From positions 5,828,001 to 5,892,000 of the forward strand of contig NC_009441.1 in NCBI RefSeq assembly GCF_000016645.1: a stretch of DNA of 64,000 bases. Direction: 5' to 3'. Source of the stretch: Flavobacterium johnsoniae UW101. Its GTDB lineage: Bacteria; Bacteroidota; Bacteroidia; Flavobacteriales; Flavobacteriaceae. The position numbers and the translations under genes are program-made. Below the pieces are notes generated by a model that saw only the letters and a program-made list of their open reading frames with translations, made no database searches and was not told the origin of the DNA. Shown here one piece after another: positions 9,252 to 18,469 of the stretch. The stretch's first letter is position 1. Every line of letters begins with the position of its first letter.

Positions 9252-11117
9252 TTAAAAACTCACAAATTTTACACCTGCACTAAACCATCTTGACGGCAGC
9301 GGAAATGCTCCAACTTCAAAATAAGTTGTATTAAAAATGTTTTGAGCATCTACGAAAAATGTAAATTTTTTAACTGACTGACTTACTCTAAAATCATTAA
9401 TCCAGTAAGAAGCTCCCGTTACTCTTTCATTAAAACGAGTGGCAAACAAAACTGAAAAATCTTTATGCTGGAAATCAATTGTGTTAGTAATTTGATGTTT
9501 CAAAGAAGAAATCAAATATTTAGAAAATGGCTCAGAACGAGTGTCTTTAAATTTAGAATCTAAATACGAATAACCTAAAGTGAAATTTAATTTAGAATCT
9601 GCAGAAAAATCAATTCTGTAACTGCCGCGCATATTGATTCCGTTTGTAATCAAATCCCCGTAGTTTTGACTCTGCCACGGCACTGCTGTAGTCATACGGG
9701 TCCAATCGATATAATTGCTGATTTCTCTGTAGAAATAATTCACATTTAAATTCAAATTCTTTCTGTTGAATTTAAACCCTACTTCACTTTGAAAAGCATT
9801 TTCAGAATCAAGATCAGGATTTCCAATATTTCCCGGACGCTGGTTTAGATATAAATCTGTAAAAGACGGAATTCTTTGGCTTGTGCCGATGTTTCCAATA
9901 ATTTTAAATTCCTCCGTTAATTCATAACTCGCATCAATTCCAGGATAAATCTGCCATTTATAATCTGAATTGTAATTTAAATACGTTCCTACATTCACAT
10001 TTAATTTTTCAAACAAATACGTTCTGTATTCGGCATAAATTCCAACATTTTCGCGATCATGATCTCCAATATTAGACGAATGAATATCCTCATTTCTAAA
10101 TTCGGCACCAAAACCAATTTCGCCATTTTCTGTTTTAATAGACGAGTTTAATTCTGCTGCAATAGAATTCGTATAATGCTGGCTTCTTCCTGCATTTAAA
10201 TTTCCGTTTCCTAAATACCTGTAATCGTCATAATTATATCTGTAGGTAACTCTCGGCATAATTTTCCATCTGTCTGTAATAGCATGTTTCGACTGAATGT
10301 TGGCAAAAGTAGTCTGTACTATTTCAGTAGAATTTCTGTCGCCCGGTGCAGCATAAAATCCGTTGGCACCAAATCCGTTTTTAACATAACCAAATGAACC
10401 TAAAATTTCGTTAGAATCATTGATTTGAACATTTCCCTGATACAATAATTTATTGTTTTCAAAACCCGTATTGTAACGGTATCCGTTGCTTTTATCATGC
10501 GATGCAAAAATCGAATGCTGTTGTTTTTCTTTTCCTAAAACAGCTCCTGCCTGAATGCCCGTTCCGTAAAAAGTATCGCCTGTGTTTTCTGTATCTTTTT
10601 CAAAATTAGAACCTGCATAAGTACTTACCATAAAACCTGAATCGGTTGGTTTTTTGGTAATAATATTAATGGCTCCCGTTAAACTGTTAATTCCAAAAAT
10701 TCTGGCAGCCGGACCACGCAAAACTTCAATTCTTTCAATAACTTCTACCGGAAGAGGCAGATTTAACATATTATGAGCCGTTTGCGAATCAATAATTTTG
10801 GCTCCGTTTAATAAAACTACAGTTTGTTCAAAGCTTCCGCCGTCGACACTTACATCGGCCTGACCGCCAAAAGGACCTCTTTGTCTAATATCAACTCCGT
10901 TAGCATATTGCAATACTTCCTGTAAAGTACGGCCCGGTAATTTTTTTATTGTTTCGCTGTTTATAACGTATACGTTTCTGTTTTGTTTAGAAATTGGTGT
11001 GCTTAAACGGTTTTCGTTAATAATCACTTCATCAATTTCTATTATAGAATCCCTTTTGGTTTGGGCATAAAAATTTGTGCAAACTAATGTAAAGACTGCA
11101 AAATAGATTTTTTTCAT
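9252..11117 (-). CDS. TonB-dependent outer-membrane receptor (BtuB/vitamin-type size)
   Basis: The 621-residue protein has a signal peptide (ending TNFYAQ), a plug domain with RTLQEVLQYANGVDIRQRG and IERIEVLRGPAARIFGINSLTGAINI, and a beta-barrel ending in a Phe-rich strand (SAGVKFVSF). There is no CarboxypepD-regulatory domain, so it resembles the small cofactor or siderophore receptors and not SusC. It is transcribed divergently from a MocR-type regulator with 66 nt between the starts. That pairing suggests control by the regulator and a substrate such as a vitamin; the substrate is not readable from sequence. Confidence 0.9.
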   Translation of the reverse strand: MKKIYFAVFTLVCTNFYAQTKRDSIIEIDEVIINENRLSTPISKQNRNVYVINSETIKKLPGRTLQEVLQYANGVDIRQRGPFGGQADVSVDGGSFEQTVVLLNGAKIIDSQTAHNMLNLPLPVEVIERIEVLRGPAARIFGINSLTGAINIITKKPTDSGFMVSTYAGSNFEKDTENTGDTFYGTGIQAGAVLGKEKQQHSIFASHDKSNGYRYNTGFENNKLLYQGNVQINDSNEILGSFGYVKNGFGANGFYAAPGDRNSTEIVQTTFANIQSKHAITDRWKIMPRVTYRYNYDDYRYLGNGNLNAGRSQHYTNSIAAELNSSIKTENGEIGFGAEFRNEDIHSSNIGDHDRENVGIYAEYRTYLFEKLNVNVGTYLNYNSDYKWQIYPGIDASYELTEEFKIIGNIGTSQRIPSFTDLYLNQRPGNIGNPDLDSENAFQSEVGFKFNRKNLNLNVNYFYREISNYIDWTRMTTAVPWQSQNYGDLITNGINMRGSYRIDFSADSKLNFTLGYSYLDSKFKDTRSEPFSKYLISSLKHQITNTIDFQHKDFSVLFATRFNERVTGASYWINDFRVSQSVKKFTFFVDAQNIFNTTYFEVGAFPLPSRWFSAGVKFVSF

Positions 11118-11134
11118 TTTGGTTTAAAATTTTT

Positions 11135-11143
11135 GCAAAAGTA
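11135..11143 (-). promoter_or_regulatory. -7 box (TACTTTTGC) of the TonB receptor, in the divergent gap
   Basis: On the minus strand TACTTTTGC matches the Bacteroidota -7 consensus TAnnTTTGC exactly, 17 nt before the receptor ATG. The rest of the gap (11144-11175) holds three AGTA/GTACTA/AGTATA-type words that could be the MocR regulator's operator. Confidence 0.55.
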
Positions 11144-11183
11144 GTATCTTGCCGTACTAATAAAGTATACCAGTTTTGTAATT

Positions 11184-12674
11184 ATGAGTGGTCCGGTTCA
11201 AATTCCTTTTAAAAGCTTCATTGAGCTTAAGCCCAAAGAAAATACGGCAATCTATCTGCAAATCGTTTTTGAATTTATAAAAGCGATACAAACGGGATTT
11301 CTTCCCGAAGGAACTAAACTTCCGGGCACGCGTATATTATGCAGACAGCTTTCTGTAAACCGAAATACGTTAATTAAAGCTTTTCAGGATCTGGAATCGC
11401 AGGGCTGGATTGAAACTCTGCCAAACAAAGGGACATTTATATTGTCTCAGCATAAGCAAAAAAGCAAAGATGAATTTATTGCTCCTTCCAATCAAAAACA
11501 TTCAGAAAATAATATTGGATTTACTTTTAAAAAATCAACAATACTTGAAAATCCAACAGAAACCAGTACTCTTCCGTATCAGTTTAATGACGGAATGCCT
11601 GATTTAAGATTGGTTCAAAATGAGATTTTGGCCAGATTGTATGTTTCAAAATTAAAAAGGCAGAAAACTTCTAAAACTTACGAGCAGATTCAGATTCAGT
11701 CGCACTTAAATTTTAAAACTCATTTTTCGAATTACTTAAATCTTACGAGGGGTTTACGTATTTCTACTTCGAATCTGCTTACGGCAAGCAGTCATGAAAT
11801 TAGTTTGTATCTGGTTACCAAAGCGCTTATTTCTCCGGGGGATAAAGTTGTAGTGGCTTCGCCGGGTTATTATATTTCGAATATGACTTTGACTAATACA
11901 GGAGCGCAGATTATTACAATTCCGGTTGATCAGGACGGAATTGATACAAACCGATTGAAAGAGATTTGTAAAGAAACAGAAATCAGGATATTATACCTTA
12001 CTTCAAACTATAATTATCCAACAACCATTTCTTTAAGTGCCAAAAGACGAATGGAAGTTTTGGAATTGGCGAATCAATATGGATTTGTGATTTTAGAAGA
12101 TGATTACGATTTTGATTTTCATTACGATAATAATCCAATTTTGCCTTTAGCTGCATTTGATTCTAACCAAAAAGTAGTTTACATAGGCTCTTTTGGAAGA
12201 TCACTTCCGTCGGGATTTAGTTATGGATTTGTGGCCGCGCCTTCTGAATTTATATTAGAACTGGAAAAACATCAAAACATTCTCGAACCCGGAATTGATG
12301 TTCTTAAAGAGCAGGTTTTATCTGAATGGATTAATGAAGGCGAAGTGCACAGACTTTCGAAAAAGAACAAAAAAATCTATAAGGAACGTCGGGATTATTT
12401 TGTTTCCTTATTAAATGAAAAATTAAGTTCTAAAATTAAATTTAAAGTACCGCTTAGAGGATTAGCCGTTTGGATTGAATGGCTTGATAAATTTAATTTA
12501 ATAACGCTTCAAAAAGAATGTGCAGCAAACGGATTATTCCTGCCTAAAACCATTTTATACCAAACCAAAGATCTTACGGCTACAAGGTTGGGATTTGGGC
12601 ATTTGGAAAAACAAGAAATGGAAAAAGCGGTTTCTATTTTATGTGAATCGGTAGAAGCGATTTCAAACATTTAA
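11184..12674 (+). CDS. MocR-type GntR/aminotransferase regulator with Arg at the PLP lysine position
   Basis: The 496-residue protein has an N-terminal winged helix of GntR type (LPGTRILCRQLSVNRNTLIKA, about residues 45-65, and NKGTFI) and a fold-type I aminotransferase domain (about 130-490) with YNYPTT and EDDYDFDFHYD. Where MocR proteins have the Schiff-base lysine in a TFSKTL motif, this one reads SFGRSL, giving Arg339. PLP could still bind non-covalently, but an internal aldimine could not form. The protein probably controls the divergent TonB receptor; its effector may differ from PLP. Family certain, effector unknown. Confidence 0.88.
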   Translation: MSGPVQIPFKSFIELKPKENTAIYLQIVFEFIKAIQTGFLPEGTKLPGTRILCRQLSVNRNTLIKAFQDLESQGWIETLPNKGTFILSQHKQKSKDEFIAPSNQKHSENNIGFTFKKSTILENPTETSTLPYQFNDGMPDLRLVQNEILARLYVSKLKRQKTSKTYEQIQIQSHLNFKTHFSNYLNLTRGLRISTSNLLTASSHEISLYLVTKALISPGDKVVVASPGYYISNMTLTNTGAQIITIPVDQDGIDTNRLKEICKETEIRILYLTSNYNYPTTISLSAKRRMEVLELANQYGFVILEDDYDFDFHYDNNPILPLAAFDSNQKVVYIGSFGRSLPSGFSYGFVAAPSEFILELEKHQNILEPGIDVLKEQVLSEWINEGEVHRLSKKNKKIYKERRDYFVSLLNEKLSSKIKFKVPLRGLAVWIEWLDKFNLITLQKECAANGLFLPKTILYQTKDLTATRLGFGHLEKQEMEKAVSILCESVEAISNI

Positions 12675-12724
12675 AAAAATAATAGTACCTTTTCATAAGT
12701 TTTATTCTAACCTCAACTTCAATT

Positions 12725-13603
12725 ATGACGACAGATATTCTAGAATTACATGATTGTATTGTTTTAATCGAGCATTCGAATACCACAAAAACAATTGTTC
12801 AAAAATGTGAAATCGACGGCGATGCGCTGGGTTTTGCCTTTTATGGTTCGGGAAATGTTGAGTTAGAAATTAAACACAATAAACAGACTAAATATTTGGT
12901 AAATACAACAGGGCTGGCAATTTGTTTTTTTGGAAACCAAAAAGTCGAATTCTCACATAAAATTGAACCCGACAGACCTTTACAGTCCATCAGTATTTTT
13001 ACCAAACTGAAAAATCTTAATTCATTACCGCAAGCCGAAAAAGAGATTTTCGAAAATCATTTACCACAATTATTAAACCCAAAAGAACATTTTGTAAAAG
13101 GTCCGTCGTTTTACATGACACTCGAAATGCAGCTGGCGGTTCAAAAAATCTTTAATACAACCTACACCGGAAATACACGTTTGTTATTTTTAAAAAGTCA
13201 GGTCAATGAACTTCTGGCACATTTTTATGCGCTTTTAGCTTCTGAGAAAAAACTGGATTTGTCTGAAACAGATAAAAACAAACTTTTTCAGGCCAAAGAA
13301 ATTGTTACCATCAATTATTCGACACCGCCGTCTATAACGCAGTTGTCACAAATGGTTGGGCTCAACAGCAATAAATTAAAAAAGAATTTCAAGGAACTTT
13401 TTGGGATTCCGGTTTTTAAATTTGTTCAGGAAGAACGATTAAACAAGGCGTATGAACTACTCCGCGAAAGCGAAAAAACAGTTCAGGAATCAGCCTGGGA
13501 AGTGGGTTACGAAAGTTTGAGTTCGTTTTCGAATGCTTTTCATAAAAAATTTGGCATGCGTCCCAACGATGTAAAACAGCAGTTCTTTTCAAACAAATCA
13601 TAA
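12725..13603 (+). CDS. AraC-family transcriptional regulator
   Basis: The 292-residue protein has an N-terminal sensing region (about 1-180) with no recognised ligand motif. The C-terminal AraC double helix-turn-helix has ITQLSQMVGLNSNKLKKNFKELFG and the second helix region with AWEVGYESLSSFSNAFHKKFG and RPNDVK. It lies 50 nt after the MocR regulator and 74 nt before the NmrA-like gene on the same strand, so it may regulate that gene. The ATG at 12725 gives a normal AraC-family length. Confidence 0.88.
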   Translation: MTTDILELHDCIVLIEHSNTTKTIVQKCEIDGDALGFAFYGSGNVELEIKHNKQTKYLVNTTGLAICFFGNQKVEFSHKIEPDRPLQSISIFTKLKNLNSLPQAEKEIFENHLPQLLNPKEHFVKGPSFYMTLEMQLAVQKIFNTTYTGNTRLLFLKSQVNELLAHFYALLASEKKLDLSETDKNKLFQAKEIVTINYSTPPSITQLSQMVGLNSNKLKKNFKELFGIPVFKFVQEERLNKAYELLRESEKTVQESAWEVGYESLSSFSNAFHKKFGMRPNDVKQQFFSNKS

Positions 13604-13677
13604 TTCCTTTGCGACAAATGATTGTGTTTTAATCTCAACAACTTTGTATCAGTAATCATCATTAAAAAACTACTGAT

Positions 13678-14508
13678 ATGAAAAAGAAAATTTTAGTTCT
13701 GGGTTCTAATGGAAAAACAGGACGCAGAGTTGTAACCAGATTAGAAAATAATCCAGATTTTGAAATTCGTTTAGGTTCACGAAACGAAAAAATTCCGTTT
13801 GACTGGGAAAATCCTGAAACCTGGGAAAATATTGTAAAAGATATTGATACGGTTTATATAACTTTTCAGCCGGATCTTGCCGTTCCTTTTGCTGCAGAAG
13901 CTATAGAAAATTTCACAAAACTTGCAGTAAAATCGGGAGTAGAAAAAATCGTTTTACTTTCGGGCAGAGGCGAAAAAGAAGCTCAGGTTTGCGAGGAAAT
14001 CGTAAAGAAAAATGCCAAAAACTGGACGATTGTCCGTGCGAGCTGGTTTAATCAGAATTTCAGCGAAAGCTTTTTCTTAGATCCAATTCTTTACGGAATC
14101 GTTGCTTTGCCAAGAGCCGAAGCACTTGAACCTTTTACAGATGCGGATGATATTGCCGATGTTGTTACAAAAGCTCTTTTAGACGAAAATCATAACGGAA
14201 AAACCTATGAATTGACTGGGCCAAGATTATTAACTTTTAAAGAAGCGGTAAATGAAATTGCCAACGCCAGCGGCAGAAATATTAGTTTTCAGGGTTTAAG
14301 TTTAGAAGAATACACGCAGATGCTGAAAGAATATCAGATTCCTGACGATCATATCTGGCTGGTAAATTATCTTTTTGAACAGGTTTTGGACGGAAGAAAT
14401 TCGAGCGTTACTTCAGACATTGAAAAAGTTTTGGGAAGAAAGGCGAAAGATTTTAGCGCTTACGCGAAAGAAACAGCCAAAACCGGAATCTGGAATCCTG
14501 AAAATTAA
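13678..14508 (+). CDS. NAD(P)-binding NmrA/SDR-like oxidoreductase
   Basis: The 276-residue protein begins KKKILVLGSNGKTGRRV, a Rossmann GxxGxxG motif, and continues with the atypical-SDR pattern (KSGVEKIVLLSGRG, WTIVRASWFNQNFSE) of the NmrA-like/HSCARG group. These bind NAD(P) and act as reductases or redox sensors; the substrate is unknown. It follows an AraC regulator and overlaps no gene; a small membrane protein gene starts 5 nt downstream and is probably cotranscribed. Confidence 0.82.
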   Translation: MKKKILVLGSNGKTGRRVVTRLENNPDFEIRLGSRNEKIPFDWENPETWENIVKDIDTVYITFQPDLAVPFAAEAIENFTKLAVKSGVEKIVLLSGRGEKEAQVCEEIVKKNAKNWTIVRASWFNQNFSESFFLDPILYGIVALPRAEALEPFTDADDIADVVTKALLDENHNGKTYELTGPRLLTFKEAVNEIANASGRNISFQGLSLEEYTQMLKEYQIPDDHIWLVNYLFEQVLDGRNSSVTSDIEKVLGRKAKDFSAYAKETAKTGIWNPEN

Positions 14509-14513
14509 AAAAG

Positions 14514-14909
14514 ATGAAATACATCAGAGCCATTTTTTCGGGTATTTTGGTTTGGATTGCAGTTAGTTTGTCTTTTTATATTCTAGAACAAATTCTATTT
14601 GTAAAAGATTCTTTTTTCTGGCAGTCGTTTATGGTCACAATTTGGATTGTATTTTTCGCCATTGGTTCTGCGAAGTTTTATTATTCGAAAAATTATAAAA
14701 TGAGCGGTTTGCAGCTTGGCATTATAATGTCACTTACTGCTTTATTTCTGGATGTAATTATTACAGTTCCTTTTGTAGAAATTCCAAACGGAAGAAGTTA
14801 CGAAAGTTTTTTTACCAGTCCCGTTTTATGGATTCTGGCTCTTGTAAATGCATTTTCAGTCTTTCTCTGGAAAAAAGGGAGCAAAGTCAAAAAATCAGTC
14901 AGCTTATAA
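14514..14909 (+). CDS. small four-helix membrane protein (DUF5367-like)
   Basis: The 131-residue protein has four hydrophobic segments (about 5-27, 35-55, 65-85, 100-118) and a basic C-terminus (KKGSKVKKS). It resembles the DUF5367 membrane family, but the match is from general appearance only. It starts 5 nt after the NmrA-like gene, so translation is probably coupled. No function can be assigned. Confidence 0.65.
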   Translation: MKYIRAIFSGILVWIAVSLSFYILEQILFVKDSFFWQSFMVTIWIVFFAIGSAKFYYSKNYKMSGLQLGIIMSLTALFLDVIITVPFVEIPNGRSYESFFTSPVLWILALVNAFSVFLWKKGSKVKKSVSL

Positions 14910-14936
14910 AAACTGTTTTTTTATCAAAACTTATCA

Positions 14937-14972
14937 GAAAAAGGAAAGACTATCCGACGTTTTTCCTTTTTC
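14937..14972 (+). terminator. terminator in the 325-nt gap 14910-15234
   Basis: An 11-bp stem GAAAAAGGAAA with TTTCCTTTTTC and a 14-nt loop ends in a T-rich tract. The rest of the gap up to the AraC gene at 15235 is A+T-rich and shows no gene or clear promoter box. Confidence 0.7.
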
Positions 14973-15234
14973 TTTTGGTTTGAATTTACCCAAAAACACC
15001 TCTTAAAGTCTTAAATTTCCTAACATTTAGTTAAAAATTGAAGCTGAAAGGGACTTAAAACAGCCCCTAGAAGATTTATTTATGTCAAATTAAGTTCAAA
15101 TTATTTGCTATAAGCTTTAAAAGAGAGAAAATACTTATAAAACATAAGAACAGCTGTTTAATGACTTCATTTTTGTATTAGTTTTACATTGAAATTTTTC
15201 ACTAAAAATACAATTAATACAGTATAGCCATAAA

Positions 15235-16125
15235 ATGGAAAAACCTATTCAAATTCTTAGTGCTTATGAGTACAAGTTACAGTTTTTGCCATGTATAAAC
15301 AGTGTTACTTTACAAGATAAATCGCAGCTTCAATTGTATAAAATAGAAGAGTATCTTAAACAAATTGTAATACCGGTTGCTCCTTACAGAACCTCTTTTA
15401 ATTTTTTATTATTTGTTTCTGAAGGTTATGTAAAACAGCAGTTAGAATCAGAAAATCACTTAATAGGTCCTGGACAAATATTAAACATTAAACAAGGCAG
15501 TATTACGAGAAGTCATGAATTGTCTCCCGATGTAAAAGGTTTTTATCTGATTTATGAAAATGATATTTTATCCTCTATTTCTTTAAGCAGGCAGGACCAA
15601 ATTTTTCTTACTTCAGATCCTGTTATTCTGCTTCAGGAGAGTGCTTACAACTGCATGGTCAAGACTTTTGAACTTCTGGATGCGGAACTTCATACAGATT
15701 ACGTACAGGAGGAAATATGCCTGACTTTTTTTAAGGCAATTATGCTTAAAATCAGCAGACAAACTTCTCATAAACCATTATTATCTATGGCGAGAGAACT
15801 TTATATCACTTATAAATTTAGAGAGAAACTGCAACAGGAACACAAGGAACATAAAAATGTTATTTTTTATGCCCAGCAGCTGAATATTTCTGAAACTTAT
15901 CTAAACAAGTGTATCAAGAAAGCAACAGGAAAACCCCCTAAACAATGGATTAATGAAATATGCGTGCAGCACAGTCAAATTCTGCTTCGTGATTTAGGAC
16001 GCGAAATTGCAGATGTAGCTTATGAACTTAATTTTCATTCTCTATCTCATTTTTCAAGAGTTTTTAAAAAAGTAACTCATCTCTCTCCATCAGAATTTCG
16101 TTTGCAGGTATTAAATCAATACTAG
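15235..16125 (+). CDS. AraC-family regulator beside the urease island
   Basis: The 296-residue protein has an N-terminal cupin-like sensing domain (about 1-170) and a C-terminal AraC domain: NVIFYAQQLNISETYLNKCIKK and EIADVAYELNFHSLSHFSRVFKK with THLSPSEFR. It is convergent with the TonB receptor that ends the urease/nickel gene block, separated by a bidirectional terminator. Regulators of this type often control an adjacent receptor; control of the urease or nickel genes is an inference from position. Confidence 0.88.
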   Translation: MEKPIQILSAYEYKLQFLPCINSVTLQDKSQLQLYKIEEYLKQIVIPVAPYRTSFNFLLFVSEGYVKQQLESENHLIGPGQILNIKQGSITRSHELSPDVKGFYLIYENDILSSISLSRQDQIFLTSDPVILLQESAYNCMVKTFELLDAELHTDYVQEEICLTFFKAIMLKISRQTSHKPLLSMARELYITYKFREKLQQEHKEHKNVIFYAQQLNISETYLNKCIKKATGKPPKQWINEICVQHSQILLRDLGREIADVAYELNFHSLSHFSRVFKKVTHLSPSEFRLQVLNQY

Positions 16126-16140
16126 TTAACATAGATAAAA

Positions 16141-16182
16141 AAAGGGAATTCGGCTCGATTGGCAGAATTCCCTTTATCTTTT
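16141..16182. terminator. bidirectional terminator
   Basis: AAAGGGAATTC (16141-16151) pairs with GAATTCCCTTT (16165-16175) around a 13-nt loop, with A-runs before and T-runs after. It separates the convergent AraC and TonB receptor genes. Confidence 0.85.
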
Positions 16183-16193
16183 TTTCTAAAAAT

Positions 16194-18416
16194 TTAGATC
16201 TTGTAAGTGAGTCCTATTTTAACCATAAATGGCGTTCCTGGCGTAAATGTCAATTCTTCTACACTAGCCGATTCTCCTTTTAATCTTGTCTCCTGAGCAA
16301 ACATTGCTTCGTTCCATTTTGTATTAAACAGGTTTTGTATCTGTAGATTTATTCCCCATTTTTTTGCCTGATATCCTGAGATTAAATCATTAACAAAATA
16401 TCCTTGTGCGACAATGCTGGCATCTTGTACAGCAGGACGATCGTGCATGTAACGATAACGTAAATTAGCATAAAAACCATTTTGAAACTGAAAACCAAGT
16501 CCGCCTGTACTGGTTAATGTAGGTGCGAGTTCAACATAATTATCTCCTTTAGGCGCGCCTACAACACGAGGCACAGCCCAATTAATATCATTATCGAGAT
16601 AGAGAAAAGGAAGAATTTGATAACGCGTAGAAATATCTACCCCATATCTTCTGGTTGCTCCTGCATCGCTGGTTCCGTAACTATCGCCATTCCAGACAAA
16701 TTCATGATTTAAATAACTATTCCATAAAATGGGCTGTAAAACTAAACCTTTGGCTGGTTTTAAAATACATCCAACATCTACTCCAAATGAATAAGGAAGT
16801 ATATTGGTTCCTTGCTGTAATACTACATCGCGTACATCATTTGAATGAAATCCTAAACCAGATTTAACATACAATGTAAGCTGATCTGACGCATTATAAA
16901 AAAGACTAAGTTTAGGGCTGATTCGAGCTTTGTTATAGGAAGAAGCGGCGTAATCCGGTTGTAATTTATCGTAATAATTAAAATAAAACCAATCAGCACG
17001 TAAACCTGCATTTAATCTCCATTTTCCAGTACTCAAATCGGCAGAAATAAAAGAATTAGCATTGGCTTCTTTGGCGGCTCCCCAGGCAAGACGTTCATTT
17101 AGTGTATATCTTGCCGTTACATAACTTAGTTCTAAGTCTTTTATATCATCAAATCTGCCTCCAAATCCTGCATTCAGGTTGAGATGAAAACGATCAAATG
17201 TAAAATAATTGGTATAAATAGTATTCATTCCGTATACCGCCCTGTTATCATATTGATTTATTTCGTCTCCTGCATCTGGATGTATGAGGTAAAAAGTGAA
17301 ATTTGAATATAAATTGAATAAATAATTGATGTAATAAAAAGTAGTTTTAAATGTCTGATTTTCGCTGGCTTTGTACGTGTATGAAGCTAAAAGATTTGTC
17401 CTGTGCGTGTTTCCTCCTTCTGTAGGATCGATAGAACCAAATCTGCCCACGAGACCTTCTGCAACAGCTCTTTCAGGAATCTGACCAGAAGCATTCCAGC
17501 TGGAATTAAAACAGGAAGCTTCTAGTCTCAATTGTCCTTGTGAACCAATTTTTTGATTGTATTTTCCAAATAAATTAAATCTTTTAAAATCTTGTTTTAC
17601 ATCAAATGGTCCATCTGTATAATTGTATTCTCCGGCAATAAAAGCGTTCTGCTGTAAAGAATTACCTTTAAGCAAATCCGCCATTCCCATTATTCTCATG
17701 GTATTAAAATTTCCTGCTTCGGCTTTCACGTAACTCTGACTTATAGAGTCGTAGGTGTGAAAGTTTACATAACCTGAGGTATTAAAATCGCCTTTATCTG
17801 CATAGTAGGATCCTTTTCCAAAATCGATGTTTTGAATAGTCTCCGGAATTAAAAAGTGTAAGTCAGAATATCCCTGTCCATGTGCATGGGAAGGCATATT
17901 TACAGGCATATCATCAGCACTAATTGCAATATCCGTTCCATGGTCATTATCAAACCCGCGCAGAAATATCTGTTCGGCTTTTCCTCCTCCGGCATGCTGT
18001 GCAATAAACAGACCGGGCACTTTACGAAGCAGGTCCTGGGCTGTATTTACTGGAGTTTTTTCTAAGTCTATTTTTATAAGTTGTTTATCTACTTTTTTCG
18101 ATTTTATAACTACCTCATCCAGTGTACCTATATGTGATATTAAAACTATGTTTAAATATTTCTCGTTTGTCACAGCATAAAACTGTGGTTTAAATCCCGT
18201 AGAGGTAATTGTCAACGTATCCGGCAGTTTTTTTAAACTTATCGCAAAACTGCCGTTTTTCTTTGTATTGGCCTGACTGAAATTGTCTTTGCTGTTAATT
18301 ATTGCATTAACTGGTAATCCATCTTCGTCAGTAACAATTCCGCTAACCATTTTTTGCGCAAAAAGCGGCAATGATGTAATTAAAAATAGGAATATAAAAA
18401 TGAAATTCTTCTTCAT
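16194..18416 (-). CDS. TonB-dependent receptor with carboxypeptidase-like N-domain, probable nickel (or urease-related) uptake
   Basis: The chosen start (18416) gives 740 residues beginning MKKNFIFIFLFLI with a signal peptide ending LFAQ; an upstream in-frame ATG would add 12 residues before the signal. A CarboxypepD-regulatory domain (VSGIVTDEDGLPVNAIIN) is followed by the plug (EKTPVNTAQDLLRKVPGLF, RGFDNDHGTDIAI, a His-containing MPSHAHGQGYSD) and the barrel, ending FMVKIGLTYKI. It is the last gene of the minus-strand urease block, so nickel is the likely substrate; TonB-linked nickel receptors next to urease or Ni genes are known in other bacteria. Substrate inferred. Confidence 0.85.
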   Translation of the reverse strand: MKKNFIFIFLFLITSLPLFAQKMVSGIVTDEDGLPVNAIINSKDNFSQANTKKNGSFAISLKKLPDTLTITSTGFKPQFYAVTNEKYLNIVLISHIGTLDEVVIKSKKVDKQLIKIDLEKTPVNTAQDLLRKVPGLFIAQHAGGGKAEQIFLRGFDNDHGTDIAISADDMPVNMPSHAHGQGYSDLHFLIPETIQNIDFGKGSYYADKGDFNTSGYVNFHTYDSISQSYVKAEAGNFNTMRIMGMADLLKGNSLQQNAFIAGEYNYTDGPFDVKQDFKRFNLFGKYNQKIGSQGQLRLEASCFNSSWNASGQIPERAVAEGLVGRFGSIDPTEGGNTHRTNLLASYTYKASENQTFKTTFYYINYLFNLYSNFTFYLIHPDAGDEINQYDNRAVYGMNTIYTNYFTFDRFHLNLNAGFGGRFDDIKDLELSYVTARYTLNERLAWGAAKEANANSFISADLSTGKWRLNAGLRADWFYFNYYDKLQPDYAASSYNKARISPKLSLFYNASDQLTLYVKSGLGFHSNDVRDVVLQQGTNILPYSFGVDVGCILKPAKGLVLQPILWNSYLNHEFVWNGDSYGTSDAGATRRYGVDISTRYQILPFLYLDNDINWAVPRVVGAPKGDNYVELAPTLTSTGGLGFQFQNGFYANLRYRYMHDRPAVQDASIVAQGYFVNDLISGYQAKKWGINLQIQNLFNTKWNEAMFAQETRLKGESASVEELTFTPGTPFMVKIGLTYKI

Positions 18417-18469
18417 GTAATCTCTTTTATCATTTTTCATTTTGAAAAACAACTGTGTTTGTTTTACTT

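Noticed and set aside
16194..18416. Possibility that the urease-linked TonB receptor imports urea.
   Set aside because: Urea passes porins freely and would not need TonB energy; nickel or another metal is more likely.
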